Below, piece by piece: positions 1 through 7,981 of a DNA stretch of 64,000 bases. The stretch's first letter is position 1. Every line of letters starts with the position of its first letter. A program made the translations under genes and the position numbers. The notes under the pieces are model-generated. The model was not told the DNA's origin, searched no databases, and was given only the letters and a program-made list of their open reading frames with translations. The stretch lies in assembly GCA_029261655.1 (NCBI GenBank), contig JAJDAY010000017.1, positions 1 to 64,000 on the forward strand. Reading direction: 5' to 3'. This DNA comes from Nitrospinaceae bacterium (GTDB lineage Bacteria; Nitrospinota; Nitrospinia; Nitrospinales; VA-1).

Positions 1-48
1 GATAATGAAGGGGGCCGTGTGATGCCGGACCCGGTGATCTGGAACTAA
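1..48 (+). CDS. C-terminal end of an unidentified protein (partial)
   Basis: Reading frame 1 is open from the first base and ends at a TAA at 46-48, giving a 15-residue tail that finishes PDPVIWN. It stops ten bases before the tRNA-Arg. The tail is too short to assign a family; the alternative is that it is an open frame by chance. Confidence 0.4.
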   Translation, partial: DNEGGRVMPDPVIWN

Positions 49-57
49 AATTAGCAG

Positions 58-131
58 GCGCCCATGGCTCAGTTGGATAGAGCGACGGTTTGCGGAACCG
101 TAGGTCGGAGGTTCGAGTCCTCCTGGGCGCA
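58..131 (+). tRNA. tRNA-Arg, anticodon GCG
   Basis: A full cloverleaf can be drawn: acceptor GCGCCCA/TGGGCGC, D stem GCTC/GAGC, anticodon stem ACGGT/ACCGT around the loop TTGCGGA, and T stem GGAGG/CCTCC. The anticodon at 92-94 is GCG, which reads CGC and, by wobble, CGU. The 3' CCA is not encoded; the discriminator A is followed by a T run. Most bacteria read these codons with an ACG anticodon edited to ICG, so this form is unusual. Confidence 0.95.
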
Positions 132-209
132 TTTTTATTTGTTTCTTTTCCTTGCAAGACGAAGGAGAAGGTTTTTGAATGGATGGGATCAGCGGATTTC
201 GGGATTTGA

Positions 210-299
<90 letters not shown>

Positions 300-367
300 C
301 TTTCTTCAGAGGGCGATTTTGCTGACCCGGAGCAGGCATCCATTTAATAATTGAAAAAAATTGGTAG

Positions 368-468
368 AATTGTTGGGCCTTGCGCAACGTGGCTTTGTGA
401 ACCCCGTCAGGTCCGGAAGGAAGCAGCGGTAGCAACTTCCCATGTGTGCTGCAAGTACCCCAGCAATT
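368..468 (+). ncRNA. ffs: Signal recognition particle RNA, small bacterial (4.5S) type
   Basis: This holds the conserved SRP domain IV apex GTCAGGTCCGGAAGGAAGCA, followed by GCGGTAGC. The ends pair (TTGTTGGG near 370 with CCCAGCAA near 467) to give one long hairpin of about 100 nt with no Alu domain. With Ffh and FtsY it targets membrane and secreted proteins. The location just upstream of dnaX is the common bacterial arrangement. Ends are approximate. Confidence 0.93.
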
Positions 469-522
469 CTGCCTTCAATCAATTTCCGTTTTCCTCTCAC
501 CCAGATTTTTTGAGATCCCCTT

Positions 523-2133
523 ATGGAGTTTCAGGTTTCCGCGAGAAAATGGCGCCCGCAAAAATTCGCCCAAATGATCGGGCAGGAGCCTATTGTCCGC
601 ACTCTGGGCAATGCGATTGAGCTGGACCGGGTTTCGCACGCGTATTTGTTTTCGGGAACCCGGGGTGTGGGAAAAACCACGACAGCCAGAATCTTTGCCA
701 AGGCATTGAACTGCCAAAACCTGCAGGGAAGCGAACCCTGCGATGAGTGCGCGCATTGTCTTGAAATCCGCCAGGGGAACTCTCTGGACGTTCAGGAAAT
801 CGACGGGGCGTCCAACAACGGAGTGGCCGAGGTCCGCGATCTCATCGAGAACATTCAATACTCCGCGTCCTCCTGCAAGTTCCGGGTGTACATCATTGAC
901 GAGGTTCACATGCTTTCCAAAAACGCCTTCAACGCGCTTTTGAAAACGCTGGAGGAGCCGCCCCCCAAAGTGGTTTTTATTTTTGCCACCACGGAACAAA
1001 ACAAAATTCCTGAAACCATCCTTTCGCGCTGTCAGTGTTTTGAATTCAAGCCTTTAACGCACAAGCAAATCGTCCAGCAGTTGGACCAGATATGCAAACA
1101 CGACGGCATAGAAATGGACCGCCGGAGTCTGGAGGAGATCGCCAAAAACGGGTCCGGCAGTATGCGCGACGCGCAGAGCCTGCTCGATCAGGTCATCGCT
1201 TTTTGCGGCAGCAAGGTGACCCCGGGCGCGGTTGAATCCGTTCTCGGTATTGTCGGCCAGGGCGCTCTGGAGAATTTTATAGACCGGCTGATCGCTAACG
1301 ACTCAGCCGGCCTGATCGATCAGGTTCAGGAAATAGCCAATACGGGCAAAGATCTCACCCTCTTTTGCCGCGATCTGGTGGAATACATCCGCAACCTGAT
1401 GATGGTCAGGGTCGCCAAGAACCCTGAAAAAATTCTCGACGCTTCCACCTCGGACTTGAAGGTTCTTGGCAGACAGTCCAGGGAGATGGATCCCGATCAG
1501 TGGCACCAGATGTTCACCGTTCTGGCACGGACAGAGACCGAGATGAAGCGCAGTTCTCTTTCCCGCGCGGTGTTTGAAATGGCCCTTTTGCGCCTTGCGG
1601 ATGTGCGTCCTTTCAAAAATATCGACGCCTTGATTTCGGTTATCAACGAGTCCGAAGCGAGCGAAAGTGAACCCCCTTTGCCAGTTGCGACCCCTGAAAA
1701 AAAGTCTTTTGCCAATCCGGAAACCATAACCGCAAAGGTTCCTGACGAGAGTCAGGCTGTGTCGCCGTCCAAGTGGAGTGAAATCAAGCGGGAAATTTCA
1801 GATAAAAAATCTTATTTTGCCCATTACCTCACGGTGTGCGACCTGGTCGAACTCAACGACTCTGTGATTCATTTGCGGGTGTCAGACCCCTACACCAAAG
1901 AGTTGATCGAAAAAGAAGAAAATATTTCCGCAATTCGCGCCGGCGTCCAAACAGTCTGTAAACGCGACGTTAAAGTGCAACTGTCCCTGCCATCAGCAAG
2001 TGACGAGAAGCCATCGACCGATAACAAGGCAGAAAAAAAAACTCTGACCGGCTATAATAAGAAGGATAAAATCGCCGAATCCGAAATCATCCAGGAAGCG
2101 CTCGAAATTTTCGGCGGCGTGGTGACAAGGTAG
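523..2133 (+). CDS. dnaX: DNA polymerase III subunit tau/gamma
   Basis: The clamp-loader ATPase of the replicative polymerase, 536 aa. Visible are Walker A GTRGVGKT (45-52), the zinc-module cysteines C64, C73, C76 and C79, Walker B DEVH (126-129) and the SRC sensor motif (168-170). These belong to AAA+ domains I-III, which run to about residue 370. A variable linker follows, then a C-terminal tau-like domain. The start MEFQVSARKWRP matches the family N-terminus. The gene follows the SRP RNA and precedes ybaB and recR, the classic order. An in-frame A-AAA-AAG heptamer at codons 392-394 could yield a short gamma form. Confidence 0.97.
   Translation: MEFQVSARKWRPQKFAQMIGQEPIVRTLGNAIELDRVSHAYLFSGTRGVGKTTTARIFAKALNCQNLQGSEPCDECAHCLEIRQGNSLDVQEIDGASNNGVAEVRDLIENIQYSASSCKFRVYIIDEVHMLSKNAFNALLKTLEEPPPKVVFIFATTEQNKIPETILSRCQCFEFKPLTHKQIVQQLDQICKHDGIEMDRRSLEEIAKNGSGSMRDAQSLLDQVIAFCGSKVTPGAVESVLGIVGQGALENFIDRLIANDSAGLIDQVQEIANTGKDLTLFCRDLVEYIRNLMMVRVAKNPEKILDASTSDLKVLGRQSREMDPDQWHQMFTVLARTETEMKRSSLSRAVFEMALLRLADVRPFKNIDALISVINESEASESEPPLPVATPEKKSFANPETITAKVPDESQAVSPSKWSEIKREISDKKSYFAHYLTVCDLVELNDSVIHLRVSDPYTKELIEKEENISAIRAGVQTVCKRDVKVQLSLPSASDEKPSTDNKAEKKTLTGYNKKDKIAESEIIQEALEIFGGVVTR
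1698..1704 (+). promoter_or_regulatory. Candidate -1 frameshift heptamer (A AAA AAG) in dnaX
   Basis: In the dnaX frame the codons are GAA AAA AAG, so the heptamer A-AAA-AAG sits in the slippage phase used in E. coli dnaX. A -1 shift would add 13 residues and stop at the TGA at 1743-1745, giving a product of about 407 aa that ends just after AAA+ domain III. No clear upstream Shine-Dalgarno stimulator is seen. A perfect 6-bp hairpin (CCTGAC-GAGA-GTCAGG, 1741-1756) lies 36 nt downstream, farther than in E. coli. Confidence 0.45.
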
Positions 2134-2236
2134 AACGGTTAGAGAGAAACGCTCTGAGACCAGAGTCTTAAAGAAAAGATATTTGCAAACGTCAACTTAA
2201 CTTTACTCGCGCCCCGAATGGGGCGGACAACATAAT

Positions 2237-2560
2237 ATGGAAAATGATTTGGGGTCGATTTTTCAACAGGCCAAGCAGTTGCAATCGAAAATCGGCGACA
2301 TCCAGAAAGATCTGGCCAACAAAACCGTCGAAGTGTCCACCGGCGGAGGCATGGTAAAAATCACCTCCAACGGCATTCACCAGATTCAATCGATTCATAT
2401 TGACGACGAGCTCATCAATATGCAGGACCGTGAGGTGCTGGAGGATTTGATCATCGGGGCCATGAATGAGGTGCATCGAAAAGTCAAGGAGCTGGCTCAG
2501 GAAGAAATGACCCGGTTGACCGGCGGAATCAAAATCCCCGGCCTGTTTCCAGGGATGTGA
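2237..2560 (+). CDS. ybaB: YbaB/EbfC family nucleoid-associated protein
   Basis: A 107-aa DNA-binding protein. It has an N-terminal coiled helix rich in Gln/Lys, the family motif EVSTGGGMVKI near residue 32, a central helix containing DREVLEDLIIGAMNEV, and a Gly/Pro-rich tail. Family members are small dimers that coat DNA. It lies between dnaX and recR, as in many bacteria. Confidence 0.95.
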   Translation: MENDLGSIFQQAKQLQSKIGDIQKDLANKTVEVSTGGGMVKITSNGIHQIQSIHIDDELINMQDREVLEDLIIGAMNEVHRKVKELAQEEMTRLTGGIKIPGLFPGM

Positions 2561-2625
2561 GGCGTTATGCAAGACCTTTTCTGCCGGAACACTAACACCG
2601 GTTTAAATTTAACACGATCCATTAA

Positions 2626-3225
2626 GTGAAAAGACCTCCGGCGGTTACAGAACTGGTTGATGAATTAAAAAAATTGCCGGGAGTCGGTCAGAAAACTGCG
2701 GAGCGGCTTTCTTTTTTCATTCTGCGCGGCCCCGTTGAACGCGCGTTGAAGCTGGCGACGGCGATAAAAAACGTCAAGGAAAAAATCATCCTTTGTTCCC
2801 GCTGTCACGGTATCACCGAGAAAGACCCCTGTGATATCTGTCAGAACCCCGGGCGCAATCAAGCGCAGATATGCGTGGTGGAAGAACCCCACGATGTTTA
2901 TATCCTGGAGAATATGGGCCAGTACAAAGGCGTTTACCATGTGTTGATGGGAGTCATTTCACCCTTAGACGGCATTGGCCCTGGGGAACTGACGATCGAG
3001 TCATTGAAAGAAAAAGTTGCAAAAGGCAACGTGACAGAAGTGATTTTAGCGACCAATCCCGATATGGAGGGGGAGTCCACCGCCGCTTATATCGCCAAGG
3101 TTTTAAAACCATCGGCGGTCAGGGTGACTAGAATCGCGCGCGGCCTGCCCATTGGGTCGGACATTGAATACGCTGATTCCGTGACTCTGATGAAGTCTCT
3201 GGAAGGCCGCAGCGAAATGCTGTAA
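2626..3225 (+). CDS. recR: Recombination mediator protein RecR
   Basis: 199 aa, acting with RecF/RecO to load RecA at gaps and ends. Features in order are a helix-hairpin-helix (GVGQKTAERL, 19-28), a C4 zinc finger (C57, C60, C69, C72), a TOPRIM domain (about 80-175) and a C-terminal segment with the motif GLPIGSDIEYAD. Translation starts at GTG: no in-frame ATG is nearby, and the protein from GTG has normal family length. It is the third gene of the dnaX group. Confidence 0.97.
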   Translation: MKRPPAVTELVDELKKLPGVGQKTAERLSFFILRGPVERALKLATAIKNVKEKIILCSRCHGITEKDPCDICQNPGRNQAQICVVEEPHDVYILENMGQYKGVYHVLMGVISPLDGIGPGELTIESLKEKVAKGNVTEVILATNPDMEGESTAAYIAKVLKPSAVRVTRIARGLPIGSDIEYADSVTLMKSLEGRSEML

Positions 3226-3253
3226 ACTGTAAGTTCAAAACCGCTTGACAACA

Positions 3254-3279
3254 GGCTGAAAATGAATTAATTTTCAGCC
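3254..3279 (+). other. Perfect 10-bp hairpin downstream of recR
   Basis: GGCTGAAAAT (3254-3263) and ATTTTCAGCC (3270-3279) form a perfect stem with a six-base loop, 28 bases after the recR stop. The following bases are C-rich rather than a T run, so it is not a canonical intrinsic terminator. It may protect the mRNA end or end transcription by another route. Confidence 0.5.
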
Positions 3280-3339
3280 CCCCACTAGCGGGAGTCGGCA
3301 AAAAACAGCGAACTTTTTTAAGCCTCCATAAAAAACTAT

Positions 3340-3414
3340 TCCGGTGTGGCGCAACGGTAGCGCACTCGACTGTTAATCGAGTTGTTAGAGGTTCGAATCC
3401 TCTCACCGGAGCCA
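3340..3414 (+). tRNA. tRNA-Asn, anticodon GTT
   Basis: The cloverleaf has acceptor TCCGGTG/CACCGGA, anticodon stem CTCGA/TCGAG around CTGTTAA (anticodon GTT) and T stem AGAGG/CCTCT. CCA is encoded at 3412-3414. A strong terminator follows immediately. Confidence 0.96.
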
Positions 3415-3420
3415 AAACAG

Positions 3421-3456
3421 AAAAGGCCGACCCTCAAACGGGGGTCGGCCTTTTTT
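3421..3456 (+). terminator. Intrinsic terminator after tRNA-Asn, probably bidirectional
   Basis: The stem GGCCGACCC/GGGTCGGCC (3425-3433 with 3442-3450) is followed by six Ts. On the other strand the same stem is followed by four Ts, so it can also end the minus-strand zinc-ribbon gene that finishes at 3477. Confidence 0.9.
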
Positions 3457-3476
3457 AATATCCAGAATCAATTTTT

Positions 3477-4001
3477 CTAGAATGCGCCCCAGGGCTGTTT
3501 GCCCGGAATATAATAGGACGGGGTGATGAATTTGAACATATTGGCGAAGCGTCGGGCCTTCGCCACGTTCTCTTCGCTTTCCTGTTGAACTTTCATTAAA
3601 TCGCTGTCAAAAACATCGGCGTAATAATTTTGCGCCGCTTCAATTCTTTCATCCTCGGTTTTGAACAGGTTCCTTATTTGTCCCAGTTCACCTGTGTCCA
3701 GCCAGACACCGCCGCATTGCGGGCATTCGTCTAGTTCCACTTTTCGCTTGACGCTCATGAAATGCCGGGCCAGGGTGATGCCGGGACATTTGGGGCAACT
3801 GTGGCGGGACTCGGTATCAAAGGTTCCGGGTTTCATGTCGATTTCAAGCAAGGCCTCCCCCGCCGATTCATGGGGTTCGTCGAATTTCTTCAACTCATAG
3901 TTGTCAAACCAGATGCCGCCGCATCCGCCTTTACAGATATCGACCGTGACTCCACCGGCTTCCATTTGAGTGACCGGGTGATTACAAGCTGGGCATTGCA
4001 T
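3477..4001 (-). CDS. Double zinc-ribbon (zf-TFIIB-like) protein
   Basis: 174 aa with two TFIIB-type zinc ribbons. The first uses C3, C6, C23 and C27, and the second C69, C72, C93 and C96; each ends in a GGxW(F/L)D motif. The C-terminal 75 residues are helical and charged and end in an aromatic tail. The start at 4001 is supported by AGGAGG six bases upstream; a longer frame to 4106 lacks such a site. Function is unknown; proteins of this family are predicted nucleic-acid or protein binders. Confidence 0.85.
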   Translation of the reverse strand: MQCPACNHPVTQMEAGGVTVDICKGGCGGIWFDNYELKKFDEPHESAGEALLEIDMKPGTFDTESRHSCPKCPGITLARHFMSVKRKVELDECPQCGGVWLDTGELGQIRNLFKTEDERIEAAQNYYADVFDSDLMKVQQESEENVAKARRFANMFKFITPSYYIPGKQPWGAF

Positions 4002-4350
4002 AGCGCCTCCTTCTTTTATTCGTTCTGGCTTAAGGCATTGATAGTTTTTAGGTTCCGGCCGTCGAGCGCACCGCCTCCTTATAAGATAAGGCAAAGCGAG
4101 TCCCATGTAAACTATTGAATTATTTAGGATTGTTTTGAAGAAGAACTCTCGCTTTTTGAGTCCCTTTGGCCTGTCGGCAAGGTGGGAAAGAAAAAAGGCC
4201 CCCCTTTGTCGCTGGAATGGCTCGGTGCCTCATTTTTGTAATATACGTATTTTCATATAGATCTGACGGTGTTGATGATGATGGTCGATTGAGTTAGAAT
4301 GAAAAATTGAGCTGGCAAAAAATTGAACAGTGTCTTCAGGGTCTTCAACG
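4002..4350. other. Intergenic region between divergent genes
   Basis: About 350 bases separate the minus-strand zinc-ribbon gene from the plus-strand sigma factor. No gene is supported. An AT-rich stretch (4236-4260, containing TAATATACGTATTTTC) is a plausible promoter area, but no clear -35/-10 pair could be fixed. Confidence 0.4.
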
Positions 4351-4929
4351 ATGGGTCAACATGTGATCGACAGCAGTCAATGGGTAGAGCGGTACGGGGA
4401 CATGCTTTATCGTTTTACCCTGCTTCGTGTGAAGGACGCTGAGCAGGCGGAAGAGATTGTTCAGGTTACTTTTCTGGCGGCTTTGCAGTCCCAGGATAAG
4501 TTTGCCGGACAGTCCACGGAAAAAACCTGGCTCTTCGGAATTCTGAAACACAAAATCATGGACCATTTTCGGCAGATCAAGAAAACAAAGACCTTTGATT
4601 TGGAACCAGACGACGACCGTGATCCCTGTGAGTCGGAATTTGACGGCCGGGGGCATTGGCAGGCGCTTCCAATAAGGTGGGGCATCAATCCTCAGAAAGC
4701 CAGCGAAGATCAGGAGCTGGTCCGGGTTCTTGCCACCTGCATGGACAAACTTTCCGACAAGTTTCGCCGGTTGTTTGTTCTCAGGGAAATAGAGGGGTTG
4801 AAATCCGAAGAGATATGTTCGGAACTGGATATCACCGCCAGCAACCTATGGGTCATGCTTCACCGCACCCGTAACCAACTCAAAAAATGTGTGGAAGTTC
4901 ACCTTTTTGAGAAAAACCCCAATGCCTGA
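4351..4929 (+). CDS. ECF-type sigma-70 family RNA polymerase sigma factor
   Basis: 192 aa. Region 2 is seen in YRFTLLRVKDAEQAEEIVQ and WLFGILKHKIMDHFRQ; region 4 in LSDKFRRLFVLREIEGLKSE followed by a helix-turn-helix with NLWVMLHRTRNQLK. A 50-residue linker separates them. The size and sequence resemble the group often paired with a small zinc-finger anti-sigma factor. Here only a 13-codon frame (ATG at 4921) follows, so no anti-sigma partner is adjacent. ATG 4351 was preferred to GTG 4330. Confidence 0.88.
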   Translation: MGQHVIDSSQWVERYGDMLYRFTLLRVKDAEQAEEIVQVTFLAALQSQDKFAGQSTEKTWLFGILKHKIMDHFRQIKKTKTFDLEPDDDRDPCESEFDGRGHWQALPIRWGINPQKASEDQELVRVLATCMDKLSDKFRRLFVLREIEGLKSEEICSELDITASNLWVMLHRTRNQLKKCVEVHLFEKNPNA

Positions 4930-4980
4930 CTCTGCCCTGGAAAAATGGTTCATTCCTAATTAGGTAAGAAAACCCCTTCT

Positions 4981-5014
4981 CCCTTCGCCATCCCGATTTG
5001 ATGATGGCGAAGGG
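4981..5014. repeat. Perfect 12-bp inverted repeat
   Basis: CCCTTCGCCATC (4981-4992) and GATGGCGAAGGG (5003-5014) form a perfect stem with a 10-base loop. The flanks are G/C-rich and low in complexity. It lies between the convergent sigma factor and glycine-zipper genes and could stop transcription from both sides, but neither side has a good T run. It may be a dispersed palindromic repeat. Confidence 0.55.
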
Positions 5015-5089
5015 GCCGAGGGGGAGCAGGAGGGGAGGCCCCCTACGGAAATCACTTTGGCTCTGAAGGGGAGGGCAAGCTTCCCGAAA

Positions 5090-5653
5090 TTACCAAAGAA
5101 ATCCACGACCGAAAACCCCACGGCTGATGCCGTTAAAACCGCCAATGGCCGCACCCAGCGCCGCACCCTGACCGGGGTTGCCAAGCGCCGCGCCAATGGC
5201 CGCACCTGCCGCCGCACCGAAGGCACCGCCGATCACTGTGTCGCCCACGACATCGCCTCGATAGCCATTGCTATAGCTTGAGCCATAACTGGAATAGCCG
5301 TAGCTCGGCTGTGGGTTGTAGGTGCGATACGTCTGGCGATGCGTCACTCTGGGAGCTTCATGGGTGTACACATGTTTTTCCACATAGATATGACGGGGTT
5401 GATGGTGATGGCCATACCCACGATGAGAGCTATGATGACGCTTGAAATGTTTGTGGTGATTATGATGGTTCCCGTATCCACGATGACTGTACGCATGGCT
5501 GTGAGTTTCCTCAGGACATTCGTGGTCGGTCACGGTCCGGTGGGTTTCATACTCCGTGTAATCGTCAGAGCTGTGCTGGTGATCGGCTTGAGCCTGGGAG
5601 CTCAAACTCAAAAGAGCGAAAACGCTTAAAGTTATGATCGCTGTTTTTTTCAT
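5090..5653 (-). CDS. Secreted His-rich glycine-zipper protein
   Basis: 187 aa. A Sec signal peptide (MKKTAIITLSVFALL, cleavage near QAQA-D) is followed by a histidine-rich middle with repeated HRGYG/HHH segments and a Tyr/Ser-rich linker. The C-terminal glycine zipper (GGAFGAAAGAAIGAAL, repeated as GAALGAAIGG) is of the kind that inserts in the outer membrane. ATG at 5653 has GGAGG seven bases upstream; the frame continues further 5' without such a site. The His-rich part suggests metal binding (inference). Confidence 0.82.
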   Translation of the reverse strand: MKKTAIITLSVFALLSLSSQAQADHQHSSDDYTEYETHRTVTDHECPEETHSHAYSHRGYGNHHNHHKHFKRHHSSHRGYGHHHQPRHIYVEKHVYTHEAPRVTHRQTYRTYNPQPSYGYSSYGSSYSNGYRGDVVGDTVIGGAFGAAAGAAIGAALGNPGQGAALGAAIGGFNGISRGVFGRGFLW

Positions 5654-6042
5654 GACCTGCCTCCTGGTTAAAAACCGCTTTTTCAAAACAAAATAATCTC
5701 GATCAATTTTTATAAGTATATTTGCATGCAATTTTAATGTCAATAGTTTTTTTAAATAAATATGCAATTTTTTGCGTTTTATTTGTCGCCCGCCTGACGG
5801 TCTAAATATCGGGGCGGGTGTCGTCCCGAAGCAGGGTCATGCCGGGCCTTTCATGAAAAATTTGATCTGGGTAACCTATTTTAAAATAATGGGTTGATAT
5901 AAATAGTTAAAGTAATTTGTGAGGTTGGTCGATAGGTCGATACAAACCTGTTTTGTATATAGTTATAAATCAGATAAATAGATATAAATATTGATACTCC
6001 TCGTTACAAATTCCGTTCACGGTGGTTTTGGGAGAATTTAAA
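5654..6042. other. AT-rich intergenic region with a short tandem repeat
   Basis: About 390 bases between divergent genes. The right half is very AT-rich (5880-6000). It contains a tandem octamer GGTCGATA-GGTCGATA at about 5933-5948, about 95 bases before the regulator start, which could be an operator. No coding frame is supported. Confidence 0.4.
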
Positions 6043-7104
6043 GTGACGACCCGAGCTCAGGAAATCAGAAGTTTTATTTTGGAGGGGATTGTAAAACACC
6101 CGAAAAGCATTGTCGCGGTCACGGCGGAAGCCTTTGGGGTGACCCGGATGACCGTTCACCGGCACTTGAACCGATTGTTGCGAGACAAGAAAATCGTGAA
6201 AACCGGGACCACCAAGGGCGCGTCTTATTTTCTCAAAACCTCGCTGGACAAAACCCTCATTTTCCAGATTCAACCAGAGACCCAAACAGGCCAGGTTTGG
6301 GAGGAATATATGAAGGACAGTTTCTCCCGCCTGGGGGATTCGGTGCTGGAAATCTGCCGCTACGGATTCGAGGAGATTTTCAATAACGCGCTCCTGCATT
6401 CCGGGGGAAAAGGGGTTGTGGTGAAAACCGTTTGGAAAAAAGATTCTCTGGAAATTAGCGTCATTGACGATGGCAAAGGAATTTTCCAAACAATTCAAAA
6501 GGCGCTTGGACTTCAGGATATCCGCGAAAGCGTTCTGCCCTTGACCAAGGGAAATTTCACCTCGCTTCCCAAAGGGCATTCGGGCCGGGGCCTGTTTTTG
6601 GTTTCCAGGGCGTTCGATGTGTTCGGGCTTTTTTCAGACGGCTTGTTTTACTGCAAGGACAACCTTGGGGACGACTGGTATCTGGAAAAAAGAAAAACCG
6701 GCAAGTCCAAAGGAACCCGCGTTTCCATGGCAATCCGGTTCGATTGTGAGCGGACGCTGGCGGACGTGACCGGTCGATACAGTTTAAAGACATCCAAACA
6801 CCCGGCAATCGAACAAACTGAAATCCTGATCCAGCTCAGTTTGATGGAGGACGAACCCTATGTCTCCAAGTTGCAGGCAAAACGGGTTTTAGAGGGTGTG
6901 GAAAAGTTCAACCGGGTGGTGCTGGACTTTCAAAACATCCCGACCGTGGGGCAGGCATTTGTGGAGGAAGTGTTTGGCGAGTTTCGGGCTCTTCATCCTG
7001 ACGTGGTCGTCGACCCTGTTCACGCCAACCCGGATGTGCAATTCATGATCGATAAAAGCCTTTCTACGGAAACAGCAAAGGCTTCGATTTTTCCGCAATC
7101 ATGA
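6043..7104 (+). CDS. HTH / GHKL ATPase / STAS-like (DUF4325) regulator
   Basis: 353 aa with three modules. A winged helix-turn-helix (about 5-65, containing AFGVTRMTVHRHLNRLL) comes first. It is followed by a GHKL ATPase with N box EEIFNNALLHS (110-120), G1 box DDGKGI (142-147) and G2 box GHSGRGL (178-184), but no phospho-acceptor His domain. The C-terminal 90 residues resemble the STAS-like DUF4325 fold. This looks like an anti-sigma-type kinase and its antagonist fused to a DNA-binding domain. GTG 6043 has GGGAGA upstream; GTG 6022 is the alternative. The nuclease gene overlaps by ATGA. Confidence 0.8.
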   Translation: MTTRAQEIRSFILEGIVKHPKSIVAVTAEAFGVTRMTVHRHLNRLLRDKKIVKTGTTKGASYFLKTSLDKTLIFQIQPETQTGQVWEEYMKDSFSRLGDSVLEICRYGFEEIFNNALLHSGGKGVVVKTVWKKDSLEISVIDDGKGIFQTIQKALGLQDIRESVLPLTKGNFTSLPKGHSGRGLFLVSRAFDVFGLFSDGLFYCKDNLGDDWYLEKRKTGKSKGTRVSMAIRFDCERTLADVTGRYSLKTSKHPAIEQTEILIQLSLMEDEPYVSKLQAKRVLEGVEKFNRVVLDFQNIPTVGQAFVEEVFGEFRALHPDVVVDPVHANPDVQFMIDKSLSTETAKASIFPQS

Positions 7105-7838
7105 AAGGCCGGTTATTCGGCAAAAAAAGTCAAAAGGGAACAACCGTTATGCTGAGAATCGTGCAAACGTTTATTGCGATCGGTATTTTTTTCATGGCGG
7201 TGGAATGTTTTGCCGTTCAGGTGAGCGGCAAAGTGGTCGATGTCGTTGATGGCGACACGCTGACGATGGAAACCAACTCGGGGCAACTGCTCAGGCTCCG
7301 TCTCAAAGAGGTGGACGCTCCCGAACCTGGGCAAATTTTTGGCCGCCAGGCCAGACAATTTGTCGAGGATCTTTTGCTCGGAGAAATCGTCGAGGTGAGG
7401 TACTCCGTTGCGGACCGCTATGGAAGGGCCATCGGCGAGGTGTTTTTTCCAGATGGCCGAATCCTCAACCGGGAGCTGGTCCGTCACGGCCTGGCCTGGC
7501 ATTACCGGGTCCATTTTCCGGTGGATGAGTCTCTAAAAGAACAGGAATACCGGGCGTGGAAACAGAAAGCGGGACTATGGGTCGATCCATCGGTGGTTCC
7601 GCCCTGGGAATTTCGCCGGGAAAATAACTCGCATCAGGCGCCCCCCCGCAATCCTTCCGAAATGGATTACAATGATATTTTTGATTATGGCTTGATCGGC
7701 AACACCCAAACAAAATTATATCTGTGGCCGGATTGCCCGGATTATCCTGAGGACAGCCGGGGGTTTGCCGTGTTTGGCAGTGAACTTACCGCAAAAACCT
7801 CCGGTTTTAAGGTGTCCCCGAATTGCCGCAAACGCTGA
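7101..7838 (+). CDS. Secreted thermonuclease-family protein with Ada-like C-terminal module
   Basis: 245 aa from ATG 7101, which overlaps the preceding stop; ATG 7149 (signal peptide start MLRIVQTFIAIG) is an equally good start. An SNase domain follows: VVDVVDGDTLTM, RLRLKEVDAPE (catalytic Arg/Glu) and DRYGRAIGEV (second Arg). After a Pro-rich linker the last 45 residues, with GNTQTKLYLWPDC and a final Cys, resemble the Ada-type metal-binding module found at the end of some secreted nucleases. Predicted Ca-dependent nuclease acting outside the cytoplasm. Confidence 0.85.
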   Translation: MKGRLFGKKSQKGTTVMLRIVQTFIAIGIFFMAVECFAVQVSGKVVDVVDGDTLTMETNSGQLLRLRLKEVDAPEPGQIFGRQARQFVEDLLLGEIVEVRYSVADRYGRAIGEVFFPDGRILNRELVRHGLAWHYRVHFPVDESLKEQEYRAWKQKAGLWVDPSVVPPWEFRRENNSHQAPPRNPSEMDYNDIFDYGLIGNTQTKLYLWPDCPDYPEDSRGFAVFGSELTAKTSGFKVSPNCRKR

Positions 7839-7930
7839 AGCGGGCCTTTTCTTTAAAATGCATTGCGGATGGGGGTTTTGTTGGTGTAGAGTTTTAGAAG
7901 CTTTCTCTAAAAGCCCACGTACTTGATAAT

Positions 7931-7950
7931 GCTCAATATTGAGCGTTTTT
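7931..7950 (+). terminator. Weak intrinsic terminator candidate
   Basis: The palindrome GCTCAATATTGAGC is followed by GTTTTTAAA, about 90 bases after the nuclease stop. The stem is short and AT-rich. Confidence 0.35.
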
Positions 7951-7981
7951 AAATTAGAAAACTTTTTATCCACTTAAAATC

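Noticed and set aside
4921-4962. 13-codon frame overlapping the sigma-factor end as a possible anti-sigma remnant.
   Set aside because: Too short to show any zinc-finger residues; could be chance.
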